The position numbers and the translations under genes are program-made. A DNA stretch of 64,000 nt from Hygrocybe punicea (Eukaryota; Basidiomycota; Agaricomycetes; Agaricales; Hygrophoraceae), in NCBI GenBank assembly GCA_963556145.1, contig OY744468.1:4402001-4466000 (forward strand), read 5' to 3'. Positions 21,069-34,896 of the stretch are shown in pieces. Under the pieces are notes generated by a model. That model was not told where the DNA came from, ran no database searches, and saw only the letters and a list, made by a program, of their open reading frames with translations. Position 1 is the first letter of the stretch. Every line of letters starts with the position of its first letter.

Positions 21069-23848
21069 TCAATCAGCCTCAATATCAAAAACATGACTCC
21101 GCCAGCCGCTCCGCCATCGCTCAGCACGCTCCCTCGCCTCTGTCTTCGCCTCAGCCCTCGCAATATCCTCTCTTGCCTTCACCGCACCACTCTTCAACGC
21201 ACCCGTTATCTGGTGGGTTGTCCCTACAATCTCATCAACAACACCCGTCACCATATCAACCACCGAATCTGGCTGTGCCTCGTCGTGCGGTCCACTTTTA
21301 TTCGGGAAAATTTGGGCACCACCCCCAACCGCTATAACCGTTGCTTCCGGTGTCGGTGGGTGCGACGTGTCGGGCTCAGGTTGGGTTATGGTTGTGCGGA
21401 CGAAGCCTTTGATGGTGGCCATGGTGTGAGCTTGTACCTGGGAGATGGGTACCTGGAGAGTGGGTGCCGCTGTCACGGATGAGAAGAACGAGAGAGTTTT
21501 CTCTAGGAAAGCTCCCCAATAATCCTCAAACGTAGATCCCTCTTTGCGAAACCTACTCCACGCATCAGCTTCCGCCACCACTTCAGTCAACATCCGCGCC
21601 ATCGCTTCAAGTCCGCGCCGAATTTGTCGCTCAAACTCTCTCGCCAGTATCCTCCGCACCACAGGCCCCAAGAGTCGCTGCAAAATCATTTTGTTCAAGA
21701 TCCAGTGCTTGCTTCTATTGATCGAGAGTGTCAAACCAGAGACATGCACTTTGATGCCCTGGATGCGAAAAAAGGGCTCGCTGGAGGAAGCTTGACGCGA
21801 CCTGGTCGTTGTCTCCAGGTCAATGTCCGCGCTGAGTCCTTGTCCGATTGCGTCAAGCCCACCGACATCGACGCTGAGGAGGCCTTCATCGTTGTAACCG
21901 ATAAGGCCCTTGTAGTTGAAGTAATATCCAATGTCATGAGCCGAGACACGGACTCCATCGAAATGAACTCGAATGCGGCTGGAACTTCGCACGGTGCCCG
22001 AGGATCGGCCACTCATATTTGGTCTGGGATCGTTGCAGTCAGAACGATGGTCAACTATATCCAGCCTTACTTCGCTCCAATGTTGCACCCACATATGGTC
22101 CGGCACAAAAGAAGCCGATTCAGAAGCACCTCTCAACCATAGTGAATCAACAGCGGCATCCAGTGTATTATTTTTGAATTCCACACCAGGCATTGGGACC
22201 GCACGCAAAGCTACGAGAAGCTTCGGGACGAGCCAGCCCATCGCGTCCTTCCACAGCTCCTCGCGCCATAATTTGTTGGAGGCTACCCCAGAAGTCACCA
22301 GGTCTTTCCCAAACTGTCCAAAATCCGTCGCAAAGGAATCGAGTGCATGCACGAATCTAAGCGTTGCATGGTCTGATTTCAGTGCAAGGAGAAATTCATC
22401 CAAGTGATTCGTCAGTCTGCGGATATCCTGGGCCCACTGTGCATTTGATAGAGAGGAGAGGAGGCCACGACCACTGTCGTACAGAATTTCTGCTGAGCGC
22501 GTACCTGCAGCAGATGTCGCATATTCCGTCCGGGAAAGTGCACGGTCTAGCCATGCACCAAGCATCGAGAAGTAGTCTTGTAGTTCTCGACCGGTTTCTG
22601 CTGGTGCGTTAATGATATCTATTGTTGTAGCCGCAAGGCTGCGGAGGAAGGGATCTAGCGAAGTGCCTGACGCTGCTCGTTCTAAGAGGATTTTGAGGTC
22701 GGATAATGCGAGGTTGGCGTTCTCATTGATCGAAACCACCAAGTCGATGTCAATATCATTGGCTTGCACGACACTGGCAGTGGACCTGAGTTTCTCGACG
22801 TACTTGTGAAGAATGAGAAGCAAGGTGTAAAGTGATGAGCTATACTTGGGATTTAGGTGCGCTCGATGCACCACCTAGGGAGTGGGGTTCGATTTATTTG
22901 TTCTTATAAGACGGCATTGACGGTTTACCCACTTCTTGAATACGTCCAATGACCGTGTCTCGTACAGGATCCCGCGTTGCCCAGCGATCCGCTATCCTTT
23001 CCCCGACACTTTCCATATCTACGGCTGCTTCTTTCACCTTTCCCTTCAAACTTTCGAGTACTAGTGTAGCATCATCGAGCCTAGGGGTTTCCATGATCTT
23101 TTCGACGTTGACTTGTACTTGCAACGCAACGCGGCCAACATCGGTAGCAATGTCTTCCAGAGTTTCCCGAATGGTGAGCAGCAAGTCAGAAAGGATCATC
23201 CGGAACGCAGCTGACGTTACCAGCAGACGGAGCAGCGTCTTCACAGACATGGCCAGGCTTTCAATATCGGTCGTCATTTCTTCGGTGGTTGGAGGGGTCA
23301 CTTCTGACCATAGCCAGTGAATAGCGTTTTAGCAACCTCTTATTCCAGCCGGCTGACCTCTGTGTTCAATCTCAGATGCCCCCTGGCTAAATCCTAAGGC
23401 TACTTTATCAATGTGCAAGGGATTGTCATGAATATTTGCGGTTCGAAATAACATGTCCTGTAGTTTGTCGTCGTCTGCAGCATGATGAGATTGGGAATTT
23501 TAAGGGAAGCAGGCAAGTCTTACGATTCAATTCCATGCCAATATGAAGCATTGCCTCGGCGATTTCTCGCATATCTTGCACCATTTTCCTTCCCCTCTCA
23601 CTCAAAGGCGCGGTGTATACCCGAACAAGACCATTCTGCTCATCTCGAAGGAAATTCAAGAACAACTGCAGAATCCTAGTAAGCTGGTCTTGGGAAGGTA
23701 ATTTGCCAGCATTGATAGCACCCAGTATGTCAACGATCTTGTCCAACCGATATTGAGGTGGTGGTAGCGGTTTCCGAGGAGGGACGGCAGGGAGTAGAGG
23801 TTCACGCTCGGGAGTGCGTCTCCAATAACGACTGAAGTAGTTGCCCAT
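21069..23848 (-). CDS. HAM1-like protein
   Basis: A large fungal protein with HAM1-like N- and C-terminal domains; the biochemical role is not established (it is distinct from the ITPase named Ham1). Four exons give 872 residues: 23848-23524, 23474-23358, 23303-22933 and 22874-21069. Seen: a Pro-rich start followed by LDKIVDILGAINAGKLPSQ, the helical repeats typical of the N-terminal domain, then a long C-terminal exon with VHFDGVRVSAHDIGYYFNYK and VDVGGLDAIGQGLSADIDLE, which look like a lipid-binding (BPI-like) beta-rich fold. The last 60 residues form an Ala/Glu/Arg-rich helix. The intron before 22874 lies where a stop codon would otherwise end the frame, so the join is needed. Confidence 0.8.
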
Positions 23849-24377
23849 CGGAAACGTTACAAGATATCACTTGGAACCGTGACTGGTGATCATGACGTTG
23901 TAGACGGAACAGCGATCTGCATGTCGTTTCGAACGTTGACCAGCAGTAACAAAGTTTGCAGGCAATGACCGTATAATACAATTCGGGACCTCACCTGGAC
24001 ATTTCACAGCCTTTTTTCGGTCTCTGAACCTAACAATGCTTACTGCACCACTTACTTCTCTGATCTTATACAGTGAACTCAGTGCCATCCCTCATCACTA
24101 CTAGCTCGGTCCAAATGCGTTCAGGTTGATTCATTCTTTCGTTACGAGTGGCTGACAATGTCCGAGTGCAAGTTGCGAGGCGTGAACGAAAAAAGTTTGG
24201 CGGAATTGTAAGAAGAGATAGGTATAAGAAGTTGAGATGTATCAATTTTTGTGGAGTAATGACGGAATCCTCTGTCCCTGTAACGTCAAGTAGCAGGAAA
24301 GGAAGAAGAGGTGTGTTGATGGCCATGAGATACAAGGGAACAGACTGTATGTGCAATATGTATTACTCGATAGTCGA
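23849..24377. other. Intergenic region between HAM1-like and PP2A genes
   Basis: A 529-bp same-strand gap: promoter and leader of the HAM1-like gene on the right-hand reading and the 3' end of the PP2A transcript on the other side. Short ORFs here show no family motifs. No repeat or RNA-like structure was noticed. Confidence 0.45.
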
Positions 24378-25727
24378 TCACTACGTGTGGTTTGTGTGAG
24401 ATGTGACGACGAGAAACATTGCACGGATACGTACGAGGAAGTAATCTGGTACACGTCGTGAGACAAGCGGTTCTCCTGCTCTTGGGGCAGGATCAAATTG
24501 TAGGCTGCAATAGAAGGGGAATGAGAACCATTTGCGGCGACAGGACAAGGGGACGCAGGAACATACAAGCTATATGATAATTTTTCGTCAATCTCCATTA
24601 TAGCGGCCTGATTGCCGCATCTATAACAGTAGTTTGGTGCGCTGAAAATGGTCACCACATTTCTATCCTGACCCCAGCTGTAACCTGCACACCAAGAATA
24701 CAATGAAGTCCAACTGGAACGCCATCTCGAGATGCCAATACGTACCCTCCATGACGAGCTGATGGGCCCGTGCAACAAGCGTGAGTCCATTGTTGTGGTT
24801 GAACGCCTCGGAGATGTCTTGCCCGAATGTGAACCCAGCCCCCCGAGGTGAAATTCCCCAACCACAACGGTCGTCTGGGTCTGACCACAGCAGGTCACAC
24901 ATTGGACCTTCGTGCGGCACTTCTTGCACCCGGTCGATCGACCGAACATGGTCTAGCGTATCGATGGATGGGGAGAGTCCACCATGGAGGCAAAAGATCT
25001 ACGATGAACGCCGATAGGGGAGCGTCAGCAACCGCACCTACAGAGTGTCCCAGAATTAGAGGAAGAGAAGCCGTACTTGGTTATCGATAAGCGCCGTGAG
25101 CGGCAAGAAGTCGAATAGGTCGGTGAAGAACCGCCAGACGTTGGCGTTGCCGTACTTGCGCAAGCACTCATCGTAGAAGCCGTATACCTGCGTGATCTGC
25201 CTCGACTCGTGGTTCCCACGGAGGATGGTGACGCGGTCGCGGTAGCGGAGCTTGAGTGCGACGAGGAGGGTGACGGTCTCGACGGAGTAGTATCCACGGT
25301 CAACGTAGTCGCCCATAAAGAGATAGTTGGTATCTGGCGAATTCCCGCCGATTCGGAAGAGTTCTGAAAGATCGTGCTGTAGGGAGATCGGGGAGATGCA
25401 AGAGGGACAATCATTGGGGCGCAAATTCGAGGAATAGGTACTCGGATGTGTTGGAAAACAATAATTCGGAGAGGAGAACGTACGAATTGACCATGAATAT
25501 CCCCACAGACGGTGACCGGACATCTGACGGGTTGAACATTAGACTCCTCCATCAAAATCTCCCTTGTCTGTGCACTATCAGATCAACACCAGTCTACCAC
25601 GGAAAATTTGCCGATAAACTACTAAACACGGACAACAGACCTTGTCGCAGAGCTTTTTTACGTCTACTTCTGGCAACTGCTTGCATGAAGTTAGCTGTTC
25701 AATCCAACCGTCAATTTCCTGTTCCAT
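24378..25727 (-). CDS. Serine/threonine protein phosphatase 2A catalytic subunit
   Basis: The metal-dependent catalytic subunit of PP2A, which acts with scaffold and regulatory subunits in cytoplasm and nucleus. Seven exons give 304 residues: 25727-25641, 25567-25484, 25376-25077, 24998-24746, 24684-24567, 24504-24435 and 24380-24378. All catalytic motifs are present: GDIHGQF, GDYVDRG, RGNHES, HGGLSP and the late [10 protein letters not shown], plus YCYRCGNQA. The protein ends PDYFL, the methylated C-terminal motif of PP2A. The exon ends exactly after the Leu codon at a GTACGT donor, and the predicted last exon starts with the stop codon TGA. Reading through instead would add 17 residues and destroy the free C-terminal Leu. 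It is divergent from CCT5, 165 bp apart. Confidence 0.93.
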
Positions 25728-25892
25728 GGTTGCTTTGATTGGTGTGTGTAAGAGATAAAGTGTGTAGCGTGCAAGGCGTGCAGTTGACTTGATGGGAATA
25801 GGCTATCCACTTTGAGTTCAGGGCCGTGTCACGCTGCATGGTCACACCGGCGTGACCCTCTGCCGCGTCGCGCAGACCTCGACAGGAACTTC
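25728..25892. promoter_or_regulatory. Compact bidirectional promoter, PP2A / CCT5
   Basis: Only 165 bp separate the two start codons. An imperfect inverted repeat is visible near 25825-25855 (GGCCGTGTCACGC and TCACACCGGCGTGACC). Function is inferred from position. Confidence 0.5.
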
Positions 25893-28095
25893 ATGGCTCA
25901 ACCGCAGGCTGTTTACGCTACAGACGAGGTGGGGAACACCGCTCGGCCGTTGCTACCGTCGCATAATCACTTTTTTTAGTACGGACGGCCCTTCATCATC
26001 GTACGGGAGCAAGCCAGGAAGACAAGAACGCACGGCGTAGAGGCAATCAAGGTATTTATCATGTTGATCCATCATTACAGCAGCTTACCGTCTTTAGTCG
26101 CACATCCTTGCTGCGCGAACTGTCGCTAACATTATCCGGACATCACTTGGTCCAAGAGGTACTTACCGTGATTTTGGTCTTTGAACGGGCCCTGACCATA
26201 AACAGGACTCGACAAAATTCTCATATCTCCAGATGGTGATATCACGGTAACGAACGATGGCGCAACGATCCTGGGGCAAATGGAGGTGGAGCACCAGATC
26301 GCTAAGCTGCTCGTCCAGCTGTCAAAAAGCCAAGACGACGAGATTGGAGATGGGACGACTGGCGTTGTTGGTGTGCATTTTTCACTGATATGGCCTCTAT
26401 TTATTATGAATACTCCTCATTTTCTTGCAAGTTCTCGCTGGCGCTTTGCTAGAGCAAAGCGAGGCCCTTCTCGACCGGGGTATCCACCCCATCCGAATTG
26501 CGGATGGGTTCGATCAGGCGTGCGCAGTTGCTATCGAACAACTAGACCGTATCTCAGACCGTGTAGATTTCTCCAAAGAGAATACCTCTAACCTCCTCAG
26601 AGCTGCCATGACCAGCCTAGGGAGCAAAATGTCCGAGCACTCTACTTCTCACTACGCATGGCTTCTAAACATTTTCTGCAGTGTGTCAAAGGAGCATCAG
26701 CAATTCGCCCAAATTGCCGTGGATGCTGTTATGACGGTTGCAGACCTCGAGCGTCGCGATGTGCTATTCGACCTGATCAAAGTCGACGGGAAAGTTGGCG
26801 GGTCACTAGCGGACACGACACTCATCAAGGGCGTGCTTATTGATAAGGACATGTCCCACCCACAGATGCCGCATAGCGTGAAAGATGCGCGCCTGGCGAT
26901 CCTGACATGCCCGTTCGAACCCCCACGCCCCAAGACGAAGCACAAACTGGATATCACGAGCGTTGACGAGTACAAGAAACTGAGAGAGTACGAAAAGGAC
27001 AAGTTCACCGATATGATCAAGAATGTAAAGGATACAGGGGCAAATCTGGTGATCTGTCAGTGGGGGTTCGACGACGAGGCCAATCATTTGTTGATGCAGA
27101 ATGAGCTGCCTGCGGTGCGGTGGGTTGGTGGGCCGGAGATCGAGGTATGGTTTCAGCTGCTGTTGAGACGGTTCTATCCCTTATCCCTCGTTTCTGAAGC
27201 TCATCGCTATCGCCACACAAGGTCGCATCGTCCCTCGATTCGAAGAGCTTACGTCTGAAAAGCTTGGCAAGGCCGGAATCGTACGGGAGGTTTCGTTTGG
27301 CACCACACGAGACAAGATGCTCGTTATTGAAGAGTGCGCAAATTCTCGTGCTGTAACCATCTTTGTGCGAGGCAGTAACAAAATGGTGCACACTTTTTCG
27401 AAATGTGGGGCTTGGTGGTTCTGATCATTTTGGGACATGTAGATCATTGAGGAGGCCAAACGGGCTCTGCACGATGCGATCTGTGTAGTCCGCAATCTTG
27501 TAGTGGACAACCGAATGGTTTACGGTGGAGGAGCGGCGGATATCAGTTGTGCGATAGCTGTCGCCAAAGCTGCTGACGAGGTGTGATTGTTCTTGAGCAA
27601 CCCAAAATCGTCACTGATCGTCCTGTGCAGATACCGTCAATCGAGCAATACGCCATGCGAGCATTTTCCTCTGCCCTCGATGCCATCCCACTTGCGCTGG
27701 CGGAGAACAGTGGATTATCCCCGATAGAGACCCTCGCCAACGTGAAGAGCGAACAGATAAAGGAGGGCAGTTCGCACTTGGGTATTGACTGCAATGGGAA
27801 AGGAGAGAATGGTATGTTGGCACTGTTGAATACCATCGATTATTATTATTGATAGTGTTACAGACATGAAGAAACAATTCGTGTATGACCCGTTGATCTC
27901 CAAGAGGCAGCAGTACCTATTGGCCACACAGGTTCGTTGTCACCAGCTTGCTTTGCGTTCACGTTGTTGACATCGCTGAACAGCTTGTTCGTGCCGTACT
28001 GAAAATTGGTCGGTGTGTTTTGTTCTATGGAAGTCTGCGACTGACCGTTTGTTAATGCAGATGATGTGATCACTGCTGGGGAGACTGAAGAATAG
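25893..28095 (+). CDS. CCT5: T-complex protein 1 subunit epsilon (CCT5)
   Basis: One of the eight subunits of the cytosolic chaperonin that folds actin and tubulin. Twelve exons give 542 residues, a normal length: 25893-25928, 25980-26051, 26098-26158, 26206-26370, 26432-26630, 26682-27144, 27200-27385, 27443-27580, 27631-27811, 27864-27931, 27984-28008 and 28061-28095. Chaperonin motifs seen: [27 protein letters not shown] and the late VYGGGAADI. Epsilon-type features include the [11 protein letters not shown] start and the [10 protein letters not shown] apical region. Intron 10 uses a GTTCGT donor. Every junction keeps frame, so the model is firm. Confidence 0.95.
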
Positions 28096-28390
28096 TACAA
28101 GCACAATAATTTGAATGAATAAATAAATACACGTCCGGATATGAGCAAACAATGTGACCTGTCCGTTACCAAACAAAGGACAACGCGCCCTCGCACATGA
28201 CCTTTTGGCCTTTTGCTCCAACCAGCCTGAAGGCCTTTGTCCTCACAATTCCTTGTAATATCTCAATCGTGCCAGCAACGAGGCCGTACAAACGCACCGA
28301 GTATACCGAAACAACTACAACTACAACTACAACCGCTCTGCTCGCCCAAGCCTGACGGCAATCGCTCGCTGGTGACTTTCCCGCAGTTTC

Positions 28391-31370
28391 ATGTCATTCA
28401 CGGGCACACCATTGGCTCAAGGCAGTCTTCTCGATCACCACATTGTTCTCAACAGCAAACCACACTCCGTAAACCGTCCAACAAGCCCACAGCTGCACCG
28501 TATAATCCCTCTCTCTTACACTAACGGGTGTGTGTCCTCTGTATTTCCCACCACCCGCAACCCATTCGTCTCATCTGCAGCCGATTATCTGCAGTGCACC
28601 AACTCTAGGCACACGACCGCCCACCACACGATCATCTCCCACACGTGACCAAGACTTGGATCCCGACGAACCAGCCCTTGCGCGCTTTGCCCGGCTCAAG
28701 CAACGCGAACAGTCTACAAATACCCGCACAACCAGACCCGGCGTATTTACTTCCCCTCCGAAACCAGAAAAGTGGAGTGTCAAGGACACATCTGTCAATA
28801 TCGCAACCGCATTTCACCAAGCCGCCGCCACCGCTTTCGACATGCCACCCAACAACCCAAATACCTCGTGGGCGTCTGGTCGTCCCACATCCAACGTGCC
28901 ACGCAGCACATCGGTTGAATACGAAAAAGACACCCAATCGACGGCCGTTCGTCGTCTTGCTGCTCCACCAAATCGACTTGCCGTCCCCCGATCAACCGCC
29001 CGCAAACCACTCTCCAAGTCCGTGTCCGTACGTCATGTTCCTGACTCTGAAGGCGAGGAGGATCCGGACCCAGTCAACGAGAATGGCCGGGGGAAGAGCC
29101 CTCTTGAACAAGTCGTTGACCTCACGAAACGTGCTCTCGCGCCTGCCACCTTCTATCTCCGCCAGCGCTCGCAAGAACCAGAGCCTCCATCGAAAACAAC
29201 GAATGGAAAGGATACAAGCTACGACTACGCTGCGGAGGAGGCTGAATATCAAGCTGCACAGAATCAGCCCCCTGCCTCTCGCCGTATCAATCCTACTCAC
29301 AAGCGCAATCGCATGTCGACGGACAACAAGGCGTACCGTCCTTCCACGTCCGACTTAGAGGAGGACGATGAAGACTTTGACGACGATGGAAAGAAGGGCC
29401 GGAGGCGGAAAAAGAAGAAAGAGCCTCCCGGTGGCCCGTTGATGACGCTGCCTGTAACTAGCTATGACAAGAAGAAGAAGAGGAAAAGCAAGGGAAGCAA
29501 GGGAAATATGGCAGAAATGGAGGAAGATGAAAGGAGTGAGAGTGAGGAAAACTTTACCCAGCAGGTTAGTCTTTATGAACCATGGTTGAACGGGTTCTTA
29601 CCTTATGAATCACAGTACCTGGCTCACCAACATGCATCTGTACCACGAGAATCCCCGGCAATCTCAATTCCCCACGGTTCTGTTCCACCGCAATACGGCC
29701 TACGTGAGCGCCCAGAAGACGTCTCGGTTGATGTTGAGCAAGGCTTGGCATCCATACCCGAGATCCATGAAGACGACACCGTACGTGGCGAAGATCTTCT
29801 CCCATCACAGCCCTCATTCTCGATCGGGGCATTACTTGGCAAGTGCGTGCATTGGTTCTACAAATGTATTGCATATGTGGTGGTCGGGCTCCTACAGTTC
29901 GTCGCGATGCTACTTTTCATCCTGGGCCGCGTCCTTGGCACTATGTTCGATGTCGTGTTCAACAGGCCTGCACAGTGGATCAGTGGCGTACACTCCGGCA
30001 CCTTCGTCCAGCTGTTCAAATACATCTTGGTAGTGGGCGCCATGTACGCTGCCTGGTACACGCTCCAAGGGGCGCCCATTCAATGGATCCCCACACGCCC
30101 ATGGATTAACCATCCGACGTACATCGCGCCAGATGTCCCTCCGGCGGACATTGCGGAACTTTCCGCACGGCTGCGCACCATGGAGATCGCACTTTCTGGG
30201 CTTGCGCAGGAGCGCGATAGTGCACGGTTGCGGATAGAGAGCGAGACACGGGGCCGTACGGAGCTTAGTGGGCGGATCGGGTCGATCGAAACGCGATTAC
30301 AGCTAGAGAATGCACGTGTTTCAGAGGCGGAAGCACAAGTGCGGCAGCTAGTGAATCAAGCGCTGCCTGGTCTGCGACAGGAGATGGAAGTGCTGCTAGA
30401 GCAGGTGCACATGCAAGGGAGTCGGGAGGTGGCTGGGAGCGACGAGGAGGCGAGGGCGAAACTCAAGGTGCTGGAGGAGCGAGTCGGCGGGGTAGAGGGC
30501 GGGGTGAAGGAAGCTCTCGAGGTGGGGCGAAGTGCAGTCAAGGCAGGCGGAGCTGTATCGAGCGTAGGTGCGGCCTGGTGGAACAAACTCGCGGCCGGAA
30601 GCACCGGGTTGACCATCAAAGCTGCGGATGGACAAGACATGACGGCACTCATCGGGCACCTTGTGGATGCGGCTGTATCCAAGTATGGAAAGGATGTGCT
30701 CGCTCGGCCAGATTTCGCCCTGCATTCCTCCGGCGCGCGAATCATCCCGTCGTTGACGAGCCCGACGTTCGAGATGTCGCCGCCGACACTGCGTGGGCAT
30801 ATCGTAGGGCTCATCACTGGGAGCGGGTATGCCATTGGTCGTCCACCGATCACAGCACTGCACCACGAGCTGCACAGTGGACATTGCTGGCCCTTCGCAG
30901 GTTCGGAAGGCCAGCTGGGCGTTGCGCTTGCAGCTCCTACACTCATCTCAGACGTGACCATCGACCACGTCGCTAAGGAGGTTGCGTTCGACATGCGGAG
31001 CGCGCCGCGACAGATGGAGCTGTGGGGGATGGTGGAGGGGAAGGCTAACATTGCGCGGGTGCGGGAGTGGCAAACCGAGAAGGCAAGGCGGCGGAAGCAA
31101 GCGGGAGTGCCTCCTGAAGACGGCGATGAACCAGTATACCCGCGGACGCTGCCAATTTCACCCCAGTACATGCGGATTGCGTCATTCTCTTACGACATTC
31201 ATGCGCCGAGTAATATCCAGACGTTCCCTGTGGCTCAGGAAATCCGCGATTTGGGTGTGGACTTCGGAATCGTGGTTTTAATGGTGAAGAGTAATTGGGG
31301 CAGATCGGAGTTTTCATGTCTGTATCGACTGCGGGTCCACGGACAACGGTTGGATGAGACTACTGTCTGA
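28391..31370 (+). CDS. SUN-domain protein (Sad1/UNC-84 homolog, LINC complex)
   Basis: An inner nuclear membrane protein that links chromatin or the spindle pole body to the cytoskeleton through KASH partners. Three exons give 953 residues: 28391-28527, 28595-29564 and 29616-31370. The first 430 residues are nuclear, basic and acidic by turns, with a Lys-rich patch near residue 300. A long hydrophobic region at about 445-475 and a second at about 503-520 cross the membrane. A coiled coil follows (about 540-650). The C-terminal SUN domain spans about 760-950 (GARIIPSLTSPTFEM, GHCWPFAGSEGQLGV, FSYDIHAPSNIQTFPV). The start MSFTGTPL is typical of fungal homologs. The second intron is 51 nt, in frame and free of stops, so it may be retained in some transcripts. 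Confidence 0.93.
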
Positions 31371-31589
31371 TCATGTTTTCTTTTCTAATTTAATTTTCAG
31401 TATTGTACTGCTTTCATGTTTCTGGATGTTCCTCAGTTTTCTGTCTTTTCATTCTGTTGCAAACGCTTTTCTTTGTAGAAGTCTTATTTATTGTTGTCTC
31501 ATCTCACCGTCCATAATATGCAACATCGCGTTTGTCTCCCGAACTTTGGTTCACTGGATAATACATTCATACCTCCGGCCTCACAAGCC

Positions 31590-33482
<1,893 letters not shown>

Positions 33483-33627
33483 GGATAGTTGTAGTGCAGT
33501 AGGGGTCAGTTTATTATGTGTATATTTATTATGTAAATAAATGAATGGACACGTTTTCCAACTTTGCCGAATAAAATGAAGCGAGGACGGGGCTTTCACT
33601 GGCAGGTCATCCAAGTATTGTTGTGCA

Positions 33628-34826
33628 ATGGGCGACAAAGTATATCTCCCTCCGCCTCCGCCTCCTACAGGTTTAGCCGATGGAAGCTCCCCCAAGGATC
33701 TGACACCCAGTGAGGCGGACCTACAGCAAAAGGTTTTGCAACATTTTTCCAACCCGGATTATGCTCTACCTGGAGTGGAAAAGAGCGAGCTGACAGAAGA
33801 AGAGAAGTTCTGGCTTGTACGACGTTTTTCTTGTTCTTTTTTAATAAGCTAATGAGGCTCCAATAGTCGAATGAGTGTCTGCTACGGTGCGCCAATTATT
33901 TTAGGCCGTTCGAAATATGTACCGAATTTTCGCGTTCTAGATACTTACGCGCATCCAAGTGGGTATTAGAAAAAGCCATCCATAGATTAGAGGACACTCT
34001 GAAATGGAGACGAGCATTCGGCGTGTACGACCTCGTCTCGGCAGTTCACGTCGAGCCTGAGGTAAGCCCCACGTTCCCCAACAAGAATATTTGTTGAAGG
34101 CATGTTCGAAGGCCGTGACCGGCAAGGAGATCCTTTTTGGATACGATACCCGTGGCAGACCTGCATTCTACATGTTCCCCAGCCGTCAGAACACCGAGGA
34201 TGCCACTCGGCAGATCCAATTCGTTGTCTGGATGTTGGAGCGTTGTGTAGATCTAATGGGGCCAGGTGTCGAGTGATTTCCAATTGATCTCGTCATTGTA
34301 TTATTATTATTGCTGATCCGAAATGTCCTCAGGACAATTGATCTGTTGATCAACTATGCTGATAAAGCGAAAAGTCCATCCTTCAGCACATCGAGAGCTG
34401 TTCGTCCTCCCACCTCAACCGCCCGGCTCATATATTCACTGTTCTGTATTGCTTCAGGTTCTCGGCATCCTCCAGGATCACTACCCCGAACGTCTCGGCC
34501 TCTCCCTTATCATAAACGTCCCTTTCCTCCTGAACGCTTTCTACAAATTAATAACACCCCTCATCGACCCCGTCACGCGGGCTAAGATGAAATTCAATCC
34601 AAAAGTTGTCGCGGAAGGCATCTTTGCGCCAGATATGGTCATGTCTGAGTCGTGGGGTGGCGACTGTGATTTCGATTACGAGCACGACAAATATTGGCCG
34701 GCACTTGTAATGATGTGTGAGCAGCGGAGGAAGGGGTGGATGGAGACCTGGCGAGCCCTAGGGGGGACGATTGGATTGAGGGAATGGGATTATAAAGGTG
34801 GAGCGATTGAGATTAGAGCTTCCTGA
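33628..34826 (+). CDS. CRAL-TRIO (SEC14-like) lipid-binding protein
   Basis: A probable phosphatidylinositol/phosphatidylcholine transfer protein. Six exons give 308 residues: 33628-33816, 33867-33886, 33941-34061, 34112-34272, 34333-34399 and 34458-34826. A second acceptor at 34099 would add four residues to exon 4. The Pro-rich head (LPPPPPPTG) is followed by the CRAL-TRIO-N helices (ECLLRYLRASKWVLEKA) and the lipid-binding lobe (GYDTRGRPAFYMFPSRQN, then HYPERLGLSLIINVP). It ends with an acidic Trp/Gly motif (SWGGDCDFDYEHDKYWP) common in fungal members. Exon 2 is only 20 nt. It lies 145 bp from the divergent proline iminopeptidase start. Confidence 0.88.
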
Positions 34827-34896
34827 TATCCCATATATGGATTTAGATTTGCGGCAGAAATAAATATCGATTTCTATCATCTGCTCAGAGTTGCCA

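Noticed and set aside
30356..31171. A 271-codon minus-strand ORF opposite the SUN-domain exon
   Set aside because: It is antisense to the conserved coiled-coil and SUN domain and is Ser/Pro-rich from reverse reading of GC-rich codons.
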